DNA of 64,000 nt from Pomphorhynchus laevis (GCA_012934845.2 WNNJ02000280.1:1-64000), one strand, 5' to 3'; shown: positions 1 to 13,790, counted from the stretch's first letter. The notes: generated by a model from the letters alone, not told the origin. Program-made: numbers and translations.

Positions 1-3000
1 TAATATAATTATGTATTAAATATTATATTATATTAATATTATATATTAAACATAGCTTTATAATATTTATTAATTTATATAATCTGTTATCCATTAATCG
101 ATTAAATATAAGATGAATCAAATATATTATTATCTAGAAATATAATTAATAAATTAATTTATAGATAAATTAATTAAATTGATAATTAAATTTTTTATAT
201 AATTTAATTTTTACTAAAAATCTATAAATTAATTTAATTAAAAAATACGTTTCAATGAATAGGTAAATAATATATAAATTATGAAGGATGTAAGAATTCA
301 CAATGTAATCTCCAAACTTGATAGCATTACTGTTCATTTCGTCTTTTAAAATTGCAAACGTTTGTTGTAAAAAATAATACATTTGTAGTAAAAATAATTT
401 AAACTGCGCAAATTTTAAGTAAATGTTCATATACTTTAAAATATAATTAATACACTGAGAAAATTGGAGTATTCACACTTGTAACTTAATTGTTTATGGT
501 GCATAACTACAATATTAAAAATGTTAGTTCAACTCTTTACGAAAGCATTAAATGAAATAGTTAAGAAAATCCTTTTACTCAGCCAGGGGTATTCATGATA
601 ATCTGAAGGATCTCTATATTAGTCCATGGTACTTATAGAGTGCAATGAGTAGCGAATTTGTGGGTGGCCTTATATGAAAGGTTGTTTGCAATTACTAATT
701 GAATTAAAAATTCACTTTAGAGTGATACACATTTAAAAATTCAAAAATTATGTGTAAATTCGAAGATTTGGTGCAGATTAAGAAATCACTAAATCTAAAC
801 TGTTTTTATCTAATTTATAACATAAATTTATCATAAAGCACTTATTATGAAATTGATAATACCTGCTCATTTAAAAACACAAACGTTGATCGATCTTTAA
901 TTAACATGCAATTTATATCGCATGGGAACAAACGAATACGCAGTTCGAACCTAAAATCGATTAATTATGAAAATAAACAGTTTATGTATTATGTTCTTCA
1001 AAACTTTGCTTATGTTTGACAAAATAAATTATTTAATTTATTATATAATTTTTTGTAATTAATTTAGTTCTTTTAACTCAATTATTTTCAGATTATTTTC
1101 TAAATAAACAATCACATAAAAAATTCAAAATAATAGCGATAAATTAATAATATAATGGTCTTGACAGAGAATTAAACGTATTGTGTTCCCTTGTAAAATT
1201 TCCCCGACAATGTTACCTTTGTAAAATTAATCTTAATGGTGAAAAGTAAAATTTTAGAAATTAAAATAATATTTTTTAAATCATCTTAAAAATTATTATA
1301 AATATCTAAGCAAAAACCTGATAAAGATTCTATTAAATGATATTGTTCTAAATGGAACAAAATATTCCACGAATTTTTGAATATTGAAAATACCAGCCAT
1401 GGTGTTAACAACTAAGCGGAAAACTCAACAGTGCATTTATCATGATTGTTAGCAGCAATGATTATTTATTTATATTTAATTATAATATTTAATTATTATT
1501 ATTTAATTATAATATAATATTAAATATAATTAATATTAAATTATATAAATATAATTTATATAAATTGATTTACTCTCTATCAAAGATCAATTTTGATTTC
1601 CACAGATTTCTTGCAATCTGCTTTCCTTAATTTGTTCTCCATTGAAACAAATTAAAAAATATAATAATAATTTATTTTTAAAAAATTGTGTAAAATTTTA
1701 TAAAAATAAAATTTTGGAAAAATGTTTCCTACAATTTTATACAATTTTTACTAAAATAAAAAATTAGTAAAATTAAAATTTTTAGTAAAATGTAGAAAAA
1801 CAATGACTTGAAAGGTAAAAAATATCGTCTGAATGCACTATTACTTAAAGCCAAAATATTACAAAGTATTACAAGTTATTACAAAGTAACGGGACTTCAT
1901 AAAACTCATAATTAGCATGAGAACAAACACGAAAGGACAGCAGTCTCAACAAAATCGCTTACATTAACATTCTAACTGCTCTTGCAACAAATTTTCTTTA
2001 ATTTCCTTTTTTTCAACGATATAATTCCTTACTATATTTTCTTTTCATCCTGCTTTGGTTACATGAGCGATTTACATCCACTGTCTTTATTTCAGTAAAT
2101 GCATGACACTGTGATTACTCCCAGCTCCAGCAATATCGTAAAAAATCATATTTTTACTTCTTTGTTTATCGAAATTAGAATAGATTAAAAAATTACTGAA
2201 TTTATTGAATTTTTGAATATACAAAAAATAGTGATGTCTTTACTTTTAAAAACTAACTCTAAAGAAACATAAAGCATTAAGAATTACAATATATCGACAT
2301 TAATTTTTATTTAAACAAATTATCTGCTGAAAATTATTTTCTTTATTAAAATGGGTAGATATAAATTGTTAGAATCGATTTAAATTTAAACACAAAAGCC
2401 AAAATACCTCCAATGATTTGTATTATCTAAAAGCTTCCTTACTGTGGTCATGTTAAATGTGTTATTCAACCAGTACAGATTTAATTTGTCCACAGTTTCT
2501 GTCAATCTTGTTGCTCTTATAGAATAGCATATCTTGTATGTTTTCGGATGTGGGTTCACTCTTCCTTTAAGTGCAATTTCAATGATTTCCTAAATAAAAA
2601 TAAAATTAATCGTCTTTTTAAATTTTTCATGCTTGGTTGCTATTATTAACACATACAGAAGAATTCCGGTAACTAATTTGATAGATGCACCTTCAGGGCA
2701 TATATCAAATACTTGTTATTCCAAGCATATGTAATATTTAAAGTATATTTCAAAGTTTTAGATTTTTAAATATTGTATAAGTCCACGTTTATATATTTAG
2801 ATTTTACAACAATATTTCAAATTTTTGTACTTGACTAAATTTCGAACTTTTACGAGCAAATATGTAGTAAATATATTATTATTAATATATTGATACATAA
2901 TATCACATATTATGTAATATGTGATATTGCATAATAAATATCAAATACGATTTTACTTAAGTCATATTATGGGATTTTTAGATTTAAATAAGTTTCTAAA

Positions 3001-6000
3001 GTCCGAAGCAAGTCATCACCCGATTTATTCTGCTTTTAACGAACAATCAAACTCGTGTCAAATTATTTACCAAAATTTATAATTTTGTTGATTTTAACAA
3101 TGTGTGCGTTTCGTTTTTTTTTAAGTTGTTTGAAAACCATATTTATCAACTAATTTGATATCAGTATTCCCACAATGTAAATGCTATTCAGACATTATTT
3201 GTCTATACTTGGGTATAAATAAACAGGGAACTGTATGTGTATCGTATTAATTTACAAATTGTACAATCATTAAGATTTTAGCTAAATGATTTTGCAGGTA
3301 CTAGAAAAATAAGTTGTATCTTCAACGTTAACGGCTAAATAAGTAGTTAATTAGTTGAAATTTTAGCTGTATTGGTTATATAGTAATTATAATTACTACA
3401 CCATGCTAAAAAATTTTTATTTAAATCTTACCGAGACTAGAGTTTCATCAGTATATCTTAAGCTGTGAAAGCTTCCATTTGGAAAATACACTTTCATTAA
3501 ACGTTTTTCCATCACCACACATGTTTCAGATCTTAATGGAAAACAATTAAAAAAAATTGATCAAAATTTAAAAAATTAATTTAACTAATTTATAATCATC
3601 AGATAATTAGTATATAGTCTACAATATGTATTCGGAAAAGGTAATGTAGCATCTTCTACTGTCAATATATTCAATATAAACCGATTATATGAATTAAAAA
3701 TTAAAGTTTTACAAATTATAATGTCAAATCATACTATTTATTACAAATTATAATCCTCTACCTTCAATTAAAATAATTGCATTATAATGCCCAACATTCT
3801 TATAGATAAAAAATAATTTAAAAACACGTTAAAAAGCATATTACAAGTGATCAATTTATAACCAACATAAGACCACAGACATCATAAGGCCGTAACTCAC
3901 AAAACGTACACAATTTTATAGAACCAAAAGCAAATGAGGTTTGAGATAGTTAATGATTTTTAGAAAAGAATTGGGTACAAATTACGTAGTCTAAACATGA
4001 TATACTATCAATAAGTTCATGAAAATTTCAAATTATAACATTTACTTTTGAGATTGAAATATTATCATAAATATCATTTATAATTTTATTAAAGATCCAG
4101 CTCATGTATTAGCATATTATGCAAAACTAAATGTGCTGATATTCTTCACGTGTTTTGTTGTCTGGTACTACATAAGATTCCACTTACAGACAGACATTGA
4201 TAAAAGGCAGCGACTAACAAGCAGTAACTTGTAATTTTTTTTCATTATTTTCTTTTTGCCCAATACCGAAAGGTAAATCGGGTAAATAAAACTCTCTCAT
4301 TATTAATATTATTATATTATTTATAAAACTATTTATATTTTTTGATTTGCTGTTTTTGTAGTAATTATTTTATTTATAAATCTATCTGTAAATTTAATTA
4401 TAAATCTATTTATAAATTAGATTATAAATTTATAAATAATTTTTAAATATTCAATATTTGACTATTATTAGTATTTTTTGTTCGATAATATACCTGTTCA
4501 GATTACTATTTCGTTTCATGGCCAAAGCACAATTACATAGTATGTAACTAGTAATATCTCCAGCGTTAGTACAAAACATTTAAGAAATTTACTAAATTTA
4601 TTATTTTATTTTACGTTTCTTGTATGATTTTATGCGAAAGCTTACTTATGTAATAAAAAATTTCAAGACAGCACTCAATGTCATTTTTTATTTTGTAGAT
4701 CCTAAAATAGAAAACGCAAAGCTGTGTTAGTGAAAAACCAACGATATAGCTGCTGCCGTGACCATTAAAACGGCATGTAAACCATTAGTTTCATAGATCT
4801 CTATAGGTAGACGTTACATCTTATGAAATTTTTGCTAATGTGTATTTTGATGAAAATATTTTTTAAGTATGATATATTTATATTTTTTAATTAACTGTAT
4901 AACAGGAACAAAATAAGAAATAACTTATGCTATCAAAAAATAACAAATTTTCTTTTATTAATCATGTATTCAATACGATTTCACTCAACTCTAGTGATTA
5001 TTAACAATAAAAACATCAATACAAAATCACAATTGGAAATTAATTCAAAATTAATTAATTAACTAAAATTAATTCAACTAGCTCTATCACTCCAAACGGT
5101 GTTTACTTAACTAAATCGAAAATCCCTAAACAATTAAATTACACCAGAAAATGCATTTTATTAGTTTTAAGATATATCTCTAATTAGGTAAATGTGAAAA
5201 ACCATCGCTAAAGGGTCTTAGTTTATTTCAAGTTAATATATTTCATGATTGCAGAGTGTTTGCTATAATCTATGTGGTCAGCAACCACATCGTTAAGATT
5301 TTAATGCTTTTATAGTAAATCATTTAAATTAAAAAATATTTGCTTTCGAAGGTAAATATTACTAGCATGGTATTTATTCTAAGCAGGGAACTTTCAGAGA
5401 AAAGTCATTTTTTAAATTAAATTTTGGATTTAATTTTAACTCAATTGAGTTAGCGATCCGTCGCATATGATCCAATCGAATTTATAATTCGATTTTAATT
5501 TATAATTAAAATCGAATTTTTGTAATTTATACTTGAAAGATGTGTAATCCGTACATCTTACTATTGTTTGCATTGGTATCATTTCAAAGTCATAAATTAT
5601 TGGTATAAAAAATTATTGGTAGAAAAACTAAATTTAGTGTTTAAATAAATGCTGCGACCCCGGCATTTACATATTAAAAACCTAATTTTAAATATTTATA
5701 AAGTTGTCACATAAAGTATTTTTGAAGCTTGAAGCTAACAGATTTTGAACAACGGATCATATAATTCTCAGCGAAAAAACTCAGGATAAATTTAATATAT
5801 AATTTACTGTAAAAAATATCATAATTTAATTTATAATTTAAAATTGTAAATTTGTATATAATTTACTTATTACATTATTATTTCTAATATTTCAGAAACT
5901 TGTAATGATTTCCACAACATTAAAAGTTGTAGAAAGAAATAGAAATACAATAAAATTGAAAAATATATTTGATAAAAATTTAAAATAGGAAAACAACTGA

Positions 6001-6479
6001 AATTTTTATAACTGATGCAAACTTATTTGGAACAAATTTTTCGGTTACAATAATTTAAAGTATTTATCCTTGAGATTTTGCAATTCGAACGATTCTTACA
6101 ATTATAGTCTTTTTTACAAAAAATAAATACGTAAACGCGAGTAAACAGCTCATCGTGTTAAAAATAAAAAGTATATTGTTTCAATAAATCAATATACTGT
6201 TTATAATGGTAAAGTTTATCTTTATACAGAAAAAGTTAATTCACTACAGTGTATGAATAATTTTGTAATTTAACTTTTTTAAATAAATTTTTATTAATAT
6301 ATTAATTTCATATTAAAATATGTAGGTTCTCAAATTGAAGATAAAACCTTCCCCTACCAACGCTTATTTAAAATCAGAAATGATTTCAATAAAATTTGCA
6401 AAATGCTAAATGAATAGTATTTCACTAAATCTAATTGCCAATAAAGCAGAATAGTCGATTGATCGCGTTCCAACATGCA
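1..6479. other. AT-rich DNA without recognisable genes
   Basis: Very AT-rich sequence on both strands. I found no conserved protein motif, tRNA or rRNA. The few open frames (for example 170..430 on minus) are low-complexity Ile/Tyr/Phe/Lys strings expected by chance. Small AT palindromes occur, for example around 2890..2945 and 5487..5520, without a recognisable element around them. Confidence 0.6.
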
Positions 6480-6545
6480 AATGGCCTAAATGTGAAACGT
6501 AGGTATTGGATCAGTAGCTGATGAGATCCACCAATAATGAAATGT
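6470..6545 (+). ncRNA. Degenerate structured-repeat copy (GAAAC-like segment, then stem with CTGATGAG in its loop)
   Basis: The segment reads GTGAAACGTAGG, then TATTGG, then a loop containing GCTGATGAG, then CCAATA closing the stem. It matches two better copies at 16565..16625 and 16820..16885 in order and spacing. In the small upstream hairpin, pairs differ from the 16.5-kb copies but stay complementary (ATG/CGT here, ACG/TGT there). It shares core words with hammerhead ribozymes, but in permuted order, so its fold and function are unknown. Confidence 0.4.
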
Positions 6546-9468
6546 AGCGTACTGTTGTTGGCTTATATATATGAAAACGAAAAAACATTTTATTGTTTTT
6601 ATTATTTTTTATTTTAATTTAGAATTATCAGTTTCTACTGATAATTTGTTTTAATGCTAATTTTTATATTTTTCATTTTTTAATGTAAAATTAAAATTTT
6701 AATTGAAATTATTAATTAAAAACATTAATCATTATTTTTAATTAAAAACATTTAATTATGATTAAAACAGCGTGTAGAATAAAAAAGTCGTTAAAACATT
6801 AATGGCTACTTAATAAGCGAATAAGCATGCGAGCACTAGTATGGATGTTCTCAAAAAAGTTGTTTGATAATATTTGGCAGCTATGATAACCTCGTTTTAA
6901 GTAAACATTTAAATGCTTAACAAATAATATTAACAAATAATATGTGAATCGTTAAGAATTTAGTATTTCCATTTATCCCATTAGAATATCCTCTTCTTAA
7001 TTGAGGCGTAGTCACATTAAAAATATTCTTTAAAGGAAATATATTTTCACATAAGGAGTTGACGGAAAATACCGATAATAGCTAATATTTTTAATACAAG
7101 ATCATACTGATATCAATGATAAGTATCTTAACACTTGAGACATATCAAAGGGATCCCGTGAAGCGGGTTTGTATAAACTTCTGATATTCTTCATTTCATG
7201 ATGTTTTGGTCATCTAGTCGACGAATAATATAAATAATGGCTTCAGAAAGTTCCTAAGTTGTCAGCGAGCGGATTATTGACGAGCTCGTAGAGAACATAT
7301 CGTGACGTAACTGTTAACATCGTTTATAGCGGCGTTGCCTGATATTTAATTCAGATATTTTTTCAAACTGTCATTATATGTCAATAGTCAACGATACTAA
7401 ATAATGGTATATGAGAAAACTTTTGTGAGATACGTGGATTACTACGAATTATGGGAATTATTTCTTGAAATTTGTAAACTGATGTGTCAACAGCTTTTTA
7501 TCTGAATGAGTAATCAAAAAGTAAATGTACCAAGTCCCAGCTTATAGTCGGCGTCTTGATTGTAGGGTATTCTATATATGGGAAGATCTCTCCATATATA
7601 TGACGGCATAATTCCGATTCACAAGCTTTTATAAAGGATCAAAATAGGGCATCCTTTGATGGATGATCTGGTGAATGAATACTACTGGAATTACATTGTA
7701 TTCTGGGAAGATGATATTGGGAAGATGATATAGTTAGTGTTAAAGTTAGTTACTCGTCTGACAGAAGATTCAAAGGCAAAGTGATACTTTTAATAAATGG
7801 AATTTCTAGATGTTTGTCTTTAAGTTTGAATAAAATTAGTTAGAAAATTTCAATTGATTAACGTAAAAACTTTGTTTGAAATTAAGAAATTAAGAAGTTT
7901 TTGATTGTCGAGGCATTAATGCTTCTCGTTCTGACCAGCAAGACGACTCAATGCTTGTTTGAGCAGTTTGTATTCAATGCGTTGGTGTTATACTCTACTC
8001 ACACAAATGTTTACCGGCAAACTATATAAGCCACATACATTATAGAACATAATATAGAACACGCTCATACCGATATAATTGATGGGAATGATCATTGAAG
8101 ATATTGATGTTGTTGCGAATTTTACATTACCCTTTGCAGGCACTCTACTATAAAATCCACAGAAAAAACCCTCTCATTTGCTGATTTAATTGCTCAAATA
8201 GTAGTAAATATATACATTTATACTTCAAAACGTAGTGCTTAAAACCCACAAAAGCATGTTTTGTTCCTAAAGGTAGCAATTCTATATCTGAGGAATTATC
8301 ATCTATACTCATTTATACATTTTAGCTAAGAATTTTAGCTAAAATTCTTAAATGTGTGCTTCTATGTGCTTTTGTAATATAATTCTGAATCTCAATTACT
8401 ATTATATATTACTATTAATATTAAATTATTAATTTTATCAAGACTTTTATACTTTATATAAAGTATTTTACATACAAATATATAAAAATATAAAATAATA
8501 TATTTTATATATTACTTATCTTTTTATATTTACATATATAATTTATATACTTGTATATAACTCTTATATATAATGATTTCATTAAGGGTGTGTGAAATTT
8601 TAAACAGCTAAATAAAATTATTCTTTCAGTATTTTGTTCGTGTAAGTAAAATAATTTTGTTTAACTTTGTTATGCAAATGTTTTGCTAAAATATTAAAAT
8701 TAAATTAAGTAAATCAAATTATTATTAAATTTATATATTTACCATCATAAGTTCATTACAAAAATAAAGTGAGTGTAAAAATAATTACAAGCATTTATTG
8801 TTCTGACATCAACGATATTAGTTCTATTATGAATAAATTTGTAATTTTAAACCTGATGATAACTGGCATGGTCAAATTTAAAATTATTTCTTAGCGTGTC
8901 ATCTATCTTTTGTAATTTTTTATATTAACTAACATCGTTATTTTAAATAAAATAATTATAATCATAATTATTTTAATTATATTAAAATATAATTATTTAA
9001 TTAATATAATTATTAATATTTAATTGTATAAATTTAAGTGCTTATCTGCTAAGAATGGCTATAATAATCACCAAATTGCCATAATTATTAAAAACTTTAG
9101 GAACAAAATGTGCGAGTATATGGAGCTACGGACGATGAACCGCAAATGGTTGAGGGTATACATTTAACATTTTATCTACTAATATTTGATCACCAAACAA
9201 TACGATGTATCTACATATTAACTGCATTTGTACATGTCTGATACGTTATTATATTTCAATTCATAAAAAATAACTTTAATTTAAAATTTCAACTTTTAAA
9301 TTAAACATGATATAAATTATATCTTTTAAAATTTAAATATCGTTAAAAATCTTTTAAAACAATTATTTTATTATCTTTAAAATATGTTTAAAAATCTTTT
9401 AAAACAATTATTTATTATTTATAATTATTTATAATTATTAATTATTTAATTATTAAATTTTAATATAG
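6546..9468. other. AT-rich DNA without recognisable genes
   Basis: No coding or RNA gene recognised. 7140..8150 is slightly GC-richer and includes a short hairpin near 7150 (ATCCCG...CGGGTT), but it matched nothing else in the window that I could identify. Confidence 0.5.
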
Positions 9469-9745
9469 CATTATTTTTTGAAAGTGGAATAATATTTGCA
9501 CAAAACAGATGCAGAGCGACAACCCGATTCAAAATTGATGTGTCTATTTTAACTTTACTTAATCTTATTGTTAATTTTATAACGATTATTTATTAAAATA
9601 TTATCTAATAATATTTATTATTTATAATTATTTAATTATTTGAAATTTTATTATTAAAATTTTATTAAGCATTATTTTTAATTTATAAATAATATAAAAT
9701 ACGTAGAATTAGTTAGCTGATCTGATTAGTTAATCCTTTTTGTAG
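9469..9745 (+). repeat. AT-rich interspersed repeat, variant with GCAGAGCGAC block
   Basis: Starts with a block containing CAGATGCAGAGCGAC that recurs at 11575 (plus) and near 19690 (minus). It ends with the family signature AATATAAAATACGTAGA...AGTTAGCTGATCTGATT, which is shared by many copies between 12 and 35 kb. The inside is simple AT sequence with no reading frame. Confidence 0.6.
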
Positions 9746-10684
9746 ATCAATCGTATATTATACCGAGATCTGCAATTGAATTAGTGAATCTAGTTTAACT
9801 TCACATTCAATATTAATCATATTACATTCATATTATGCATTTTGATAGTAATTAATAATATTACAATTACATAGTATATAAAATAATAAAACATGTCGAA
9901 AATATTGTTAATGTAAATGCAGCGTTTATATCAGTTTGTTTCTTTATACTTTTTGAATAAATGCAGTCACTTAAAGTCACTTAATCATTAATGAATTTAA
10001 CTATTGTTGATAATCCATTTAAAGTAATTGTGAAGTGACGAAAGACATCGGCTTAGTCATTATAGATTAGCAGATTTGAGATATCAATGCGTACAAATGA
10101 GATATTAATGCACGCATTTTCATACTTAAATTCTTATAAGCATACACTGAAAAAATCCTTAAAACAAATTATTTAAAATTATTTGTGATAATTTTAAATC
10201 TGATGCAGTTTTAACAGGAATATTGCAATTTAAAAATAAAAAATCCTTTGACTTCCTCAAATAGTTTACTATACTGTAAGAAAAATGTTCTTTCTGCGAA
10301 TAGTTAATTATTCTATTAAATCACCATAATATTCAATAAGATTATCAATATATATAATATTATTCAATAATATTATCAATATATATAATATTATTCAATA
10401 ATATTATCAATATATATCAATTAATTTATTTTAATTTAATTAACGTTTACTTTAATGTACTCTTTAAAATTAAAAAAAATATGTTTACGAAAAAATCAAA
10501 TATTAAACAAGTGTGAATATAAAATCTGATCTTTTGTGTCCAGTAAATTTAAACTGTTATGTTTAAATTTAGAAAAAAAACTTTTATGCAGTGATATATA
10601 ATTGTAAATTTAAATTTAGAAATTTAAACTTAGAAGAAAACAACTTTATGAGGTGATATAATCATTATAGGCAGAAAGAGTATT

Positions 10685-10713
10685 ACGTTTTGATCCTCGC
10701 GGATCTTCTTCAA
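10685..10713 (-). ncRNA. Hammerhead-like motif of PLE terminal repeat
   Basis: Read on minus: TTGAAGA, one unpaired A, stem II GATCC with loop GCGA and GGATC, then an A-rich GAAA-position and CGT. The 5-bp stem II is perfect. The spacing equals that of the motif at 43445..43467, but the core differs from the consensus at two positions, so it is probably decayed. Confidence 0.5.
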
Positions 10714-11029
10714 ATCTAAAAATATTAATAACAATGTAAGAAGCAAAACAAATTCGAGCGACTAAACAAGTAATGACTTTCCTATCTAAACAATCTAATG
10801 ACTTTCCTATCTAAACAATCTAATTGTAGCAGTGATCCGCATTCAACTCAAATAGCATATAACTCATTATCTGACCTATCCATCGGTGTTATAGTCGTCG
10901 ACGATTAGCCACTTACTAATAACCGCTAGAGATTACTGTATATTTATTATTTATTAACTCCCGTCTCCTGGTCTAATATTTATCGAACAATAGAGTCTTG
11001 ATTAGCTGAATTATTTTTAGATCGCCTCT

Positions 11030-11230
11030 TCAATTATTTAGTTGTTCACTTAGATAGCTTCCAGATTCTCCAATGTATTTGGCTGAGCATATTAGACACG
11101 TTTCAAGATAAATTATTCCCTGCGATGACAATTTGTGCCAATTCTTATTTTGTAGAAGTTTGTGTGCGTGCTTAATATTTTGTGTATCATCAATTAGTTT
11201 ACAACATTCGCATAGCGATCTGTACGGCAT
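11030..11230 (-). pseudogene. GIY-YIG endonuclease remnant of a Penelope-like element
   Basis: The 66-aa frame contains IIYLETCLICSAKYIGESG followed by LSEQL. This matches the PLE-type GIY-YIG start: a hydrophobic V-Y-L-x-x-C stretch, a second Cys, then YVGET/S-G and a basic/acidic L-x-E-x-L helix. An upstream Cys pair (CECC) and a His-rich LIDDTQNIKHAH stretch fit the Cys/His-rich linker seen in PLEs. GIY-YIG nucleases nick target DNA for retrotransposition. Only the N-terminal part of the nuclease domain is present, so activity is not expected. Confidence comes from motif reading only. Confidence 0.55.
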
Positions 11231-11550
11231 TTGTGAGAATTTACATAACGTTTTAATTAAATTTTATAGATCATATAACATATGATATATAAATATTGCT
11301 ATTTATAGCAATATGATTATAAAATTATCTTTGTTATATTTAAAATCAATTTACTTGTCAAGTTGATAAAATTAACATAAACAAGTAATTGAAATAATTA
11401 TTTATTCCAGTCTATTAAACTAAAATGATATTATATTTTATATATAAAATAAAAAATTGTCAAATTACAATTCATATTCAATTCGAAATTATGAGAATAT
11501 GACGATAAAGATTTATATAGGGTAATTAATAATTAATTAATTATAATAAT

Positions 11551-12002
11551 ATTTAGTGGAATAATATTTGCACAAAACAGATGCAGAGCGACAAACCGAT
11601 TCAAAATTGATGTGCCTATTTTAACTTTACTTGATTTTATTGTTAATTTTTTACATATTTTTGTATCTTTGATATCGGTAGTCACTAAAGTGGCCGTTAT
11701 TATTTAGATAATATTTTATGAGTTTTGAAAATTGACATGTATTTTTAATTTTAACTTGATATACATATAAATTAAATAAAATCTTTTATTATTATAGTCA
11801 ATTCATAAAAGTTAATTTTTATTTTAAATTTAATTTGTAAATTTTAAATTTATATAAATAGCTATTATAAATTATCTTATATAATTATCCATTGTTTATA
11901 ATTATTTATCTTTATTTTTAATTTACAAATAATATAAAATACAGAGATTCAGTTAGCTAATAGTCTGTATTTAATATGAGCATTATTTTGATATATAATA
12001 TG
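11551..12002 (+). repeat. About 440-bp repeat, inverted partner at 19300..19750
   Basis: Nearly identical over its length to the reverse complement of 19300..19750. Shared blocks include the GCAGAGCGAC segment, GATATCGGTAGTCACTAAAG, and the AATACAGAGATTCAGTTAGC end. No reading frame. It belongs to the same AT-rich family as 9469..9745. Confidence 0.8.
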
Positions 12003-12271
12003 AGTTTTCTTTTATGTTAGTTTAATTATTTTATTGAAACACTAAGTTTTAATCTAAATATTTATTAAATATTTTGTATTAAAATTTAATCATATTTAAA
12101 TATTAAATATTAAACATTAATATTAAACAATGTTAAACATTAAATATCTAATTTAATGTATTTTAAATTTAAATTTTGACTTTATACATATAAATTGAAT
12201 AACATCTTATATGAGTTTAAAGGTAATGGTCAATACCTGAAATTCGTGCTCTATGCACAAGTACTCGAGCA

Positions 12272-12688
12272 TTGAGGACGATTGTACAAATTCTACAGAA
12301 CCTAATTCGTCTTAGGGACACATCCCCACAAGTATATTTACAGTTGATATCTTCAAATATAAGCGGTCTGGTCGATAATCAAATGAATAGTCAACCTACT
12401 TCATCTGATGTGGATTCTATTCGATCACCAAGCAATAGACAAACAGCTTATGCAACAACAGTATTTCAAAATTTACAATACTCAAATCAAGATTATACTG
12501 CTTCGTTGTTTCAACCATTAGATCGTCTTAATCCCCAGCAACATCAGCCGACAAATCAACAAGCAAACCAAACTCAAGAACAACTTTATGCATCCGAACT
12601 TGTACAAATGCAGACAGTCGGATGCCATAGTCGTAATACTAATTTTGAAGCGCTTGTTGCATCTATGGGGACGCAAAAATGCCTGTAG
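12272..12688 (+). pseudogene. Q-rich exon-like frame, multicopy, unrecognised protein
   Basis: A 138-aa frame that looks like real coding sequence: Ser/Thr-rich, then a Gln/Asn-rich stretch (QQHQPTNQQANQTQEQ), then LYASELVQMQ and a short helix with LVASMG. A diverged copy lies on the opposite strand at 21955..22245 and keeps QHQPTNQQ, LYASE, LRALVASMG and continues MAVERIECK. This copy breaks off about 30 bp after LVASMG and is flanked by AT-rich repeats (11551..12002 and 12715..12900). I infer the fragment is an exon of a multi-exon gene or transposon gene carried into several places. I do not recognise the family. The second half could be a coiled coil preceding the LKTVAELEKLKAR segment found at 21.7 kb. 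Confidence 0.45.
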
Positions 12689-12714
12689 AACGTAATGAAG
12701 AGTCTTGACTTTTA

Positions 12715-12900
12715 TTTGAATAACATCTTATATTATTATATATAATTATTTATCTTTATTTTAATTTATAAATAATATAAAATACGTAAATTTTGACTTT
12801 TTACATATAAATTGAATAAAATATTTAATTATTATATATAATTATTTATATTTATTTTAATTTATAAATAATATAAAATACGTGGACATAGTTATCTGAT
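12715..12900 (+). repeat. Two tandem copies of the AT-rich family 3' end
   Basis: Two adjacent copies of TTTATAAATAATATAAAATACGT: the first ends near 12790, and the second ends with GTGGACATAGTTATCTGAT near 12898. They lie directly downstream of the Q-rich frame. Confidence 0.6.
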
Positions 12901-13295
12901 ATAATTTGTCCTACAGGAAGTTATTATTGAAATGTGAAATTTGTTTTCTCGCTAATATAACCTTTGCCAGAAATACTGAAACTATGTGTTATTGATACGA
13001 CATTATTTTTCTGTTAATTTTTAAGCAAGTTTGATGATTGTTTTTATTTTGTTATAATGGAGAACATTATAGTTTATGTAATTATCTATGTAATAATATG
13101 TTATATTTATGTTATTATTAATTTATTTTATTATCGTTTGATGGATTTTTTCTTTTTCTTATAATTTTATAATATACAAATAAACAAAATATTATTAATA
13201 ACTGTACACACTAAATTCATAATCTCCTTCCATTTTCGATTAGAGTGTTAAACGAACGAAAAATAAAATATTTTCCATTATTTAGAAGTACAATA

Positions 13296-13320
13296 TTTCG
13301 ATATCTCCTGTAATCATCAG
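13296..13320 (-). ncRNA. Hammerhead-like motif (left, minus)
   Basis: Read on minus: CTGATGA, 14 nt containing AGGA, GAAA, then TATTGT. Core words match the consensus, but stem II is short and imperfect. Confidence 0.45.
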
Positions 13321-13373
13321 AATATTAATTTTAACAATTTTAAATTTAAAATTGTTAAAAGTCGGTTTTAATC

Positions 13374-13410
13374 CTGATGATGATAACATTAACTATAGAA
13401 ATATTGTACC
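13374..13410 (+). ncRNA. Hammerhead-like motif (right, plus)
   Basis: CTGATGA at 13374..13380 and GAAA at 13398..13401, separated by 17 nt as in the copies at 18801, 23768 and 36358. Stem II has decayed (GATAAC...AACTAT). Confidence 0.45.
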
Positions 13411-13599
13411 TTTTCTTTTTCGTTCCTTTAACACTATTTAATCGAAAATTGAAGAGATTATGGATTTAGTGTGTACTATCAATTATATAAGATTTTTCAC
13501 AATTTATATTTATATAAAGTTAAAATTTGAAATTGAAATTTAAAATAAAATCCTTTTTTGAATTGACAAATAAATAACAGATGATTTATCATAATAAAT

Positions 13600-13790
13600 A
13601 ATAGAGGTCATTCATTAAACGAATCAGATCACTTGACTGAGTCTACGTATATTAAATTATTTATAATTATTCAGAATAAGGATTAGAGGTCATCAGGAGT
13701 AACTGATATGCTATAAGATTTTAGTCCCTATTTCTCGATCCAACATAGAAGCGGGGTCAAATACATGCTGATGGCATATTTCCTCTGATG
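13600..13790 (-). repeat. AT-rich family copy, minus
   Basis: The reverse complement contains GCCCCGCTTCTATGTTGGAT-like sequence, TCCTGATGACCTCTAATCC and, at the far end, GTAGACTCAG...GATCTGATT. These are the same landmarks as in 33950..34400. An inverted repeat of 13 bp (TTTCCTCTGATGA / TCATCAGAGGAAA) lies at its right edge, 13778..13817. Confidence 0.6.

Larger units (their letters stand above)
10680..11230 (-). mobile_element. Penelope-like element 3' fragment (GIY-YIG remnant plus hammerhead-like tail)
   Basis: On the minus strand a 66-residue frame (11230 down to 11030) ends in a GIY-YIG-like segment and is followed about 320 bp downstream by a hammerhead-like motif at 10713 down to 10685. 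This is the order expected at a PLE 3' end: endonuclease, then a terminal repeat carrying a hammerhead. No RT domain is readable upstream, so the copy is a 5'-truncated fossil. Confidence 0.55.
13205..13475. repeat. Inverted repeat with a divergent pair of hammerhead-like motifs
   Basis: Left arm 13205..13331 and right arm 13350..13475 are reverse complements with mismatches. Both end outward in ACACTAAAT / ATTTAGTGT. The centre is a small AT palindrome near 13332..13365. The left arm carries a hammerhead-like core on minus and the right arm one on plus. Part of the outer arm recurs alone at 15650..15705. Confidence 0.75.

Noticed and set aside
170-430. 86-codon frame on minus
   Set aside because: Low-complexity Ile/Tyr/Phe/Leu string in extremely AT-rich DNA, no motif; expected by chance.
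930-960. GTTCGAACCT, resembling a tRNA T-arm
   Set aside because: No acceptor stem, D-arm or anticodon arm can be placed around it on either strand.
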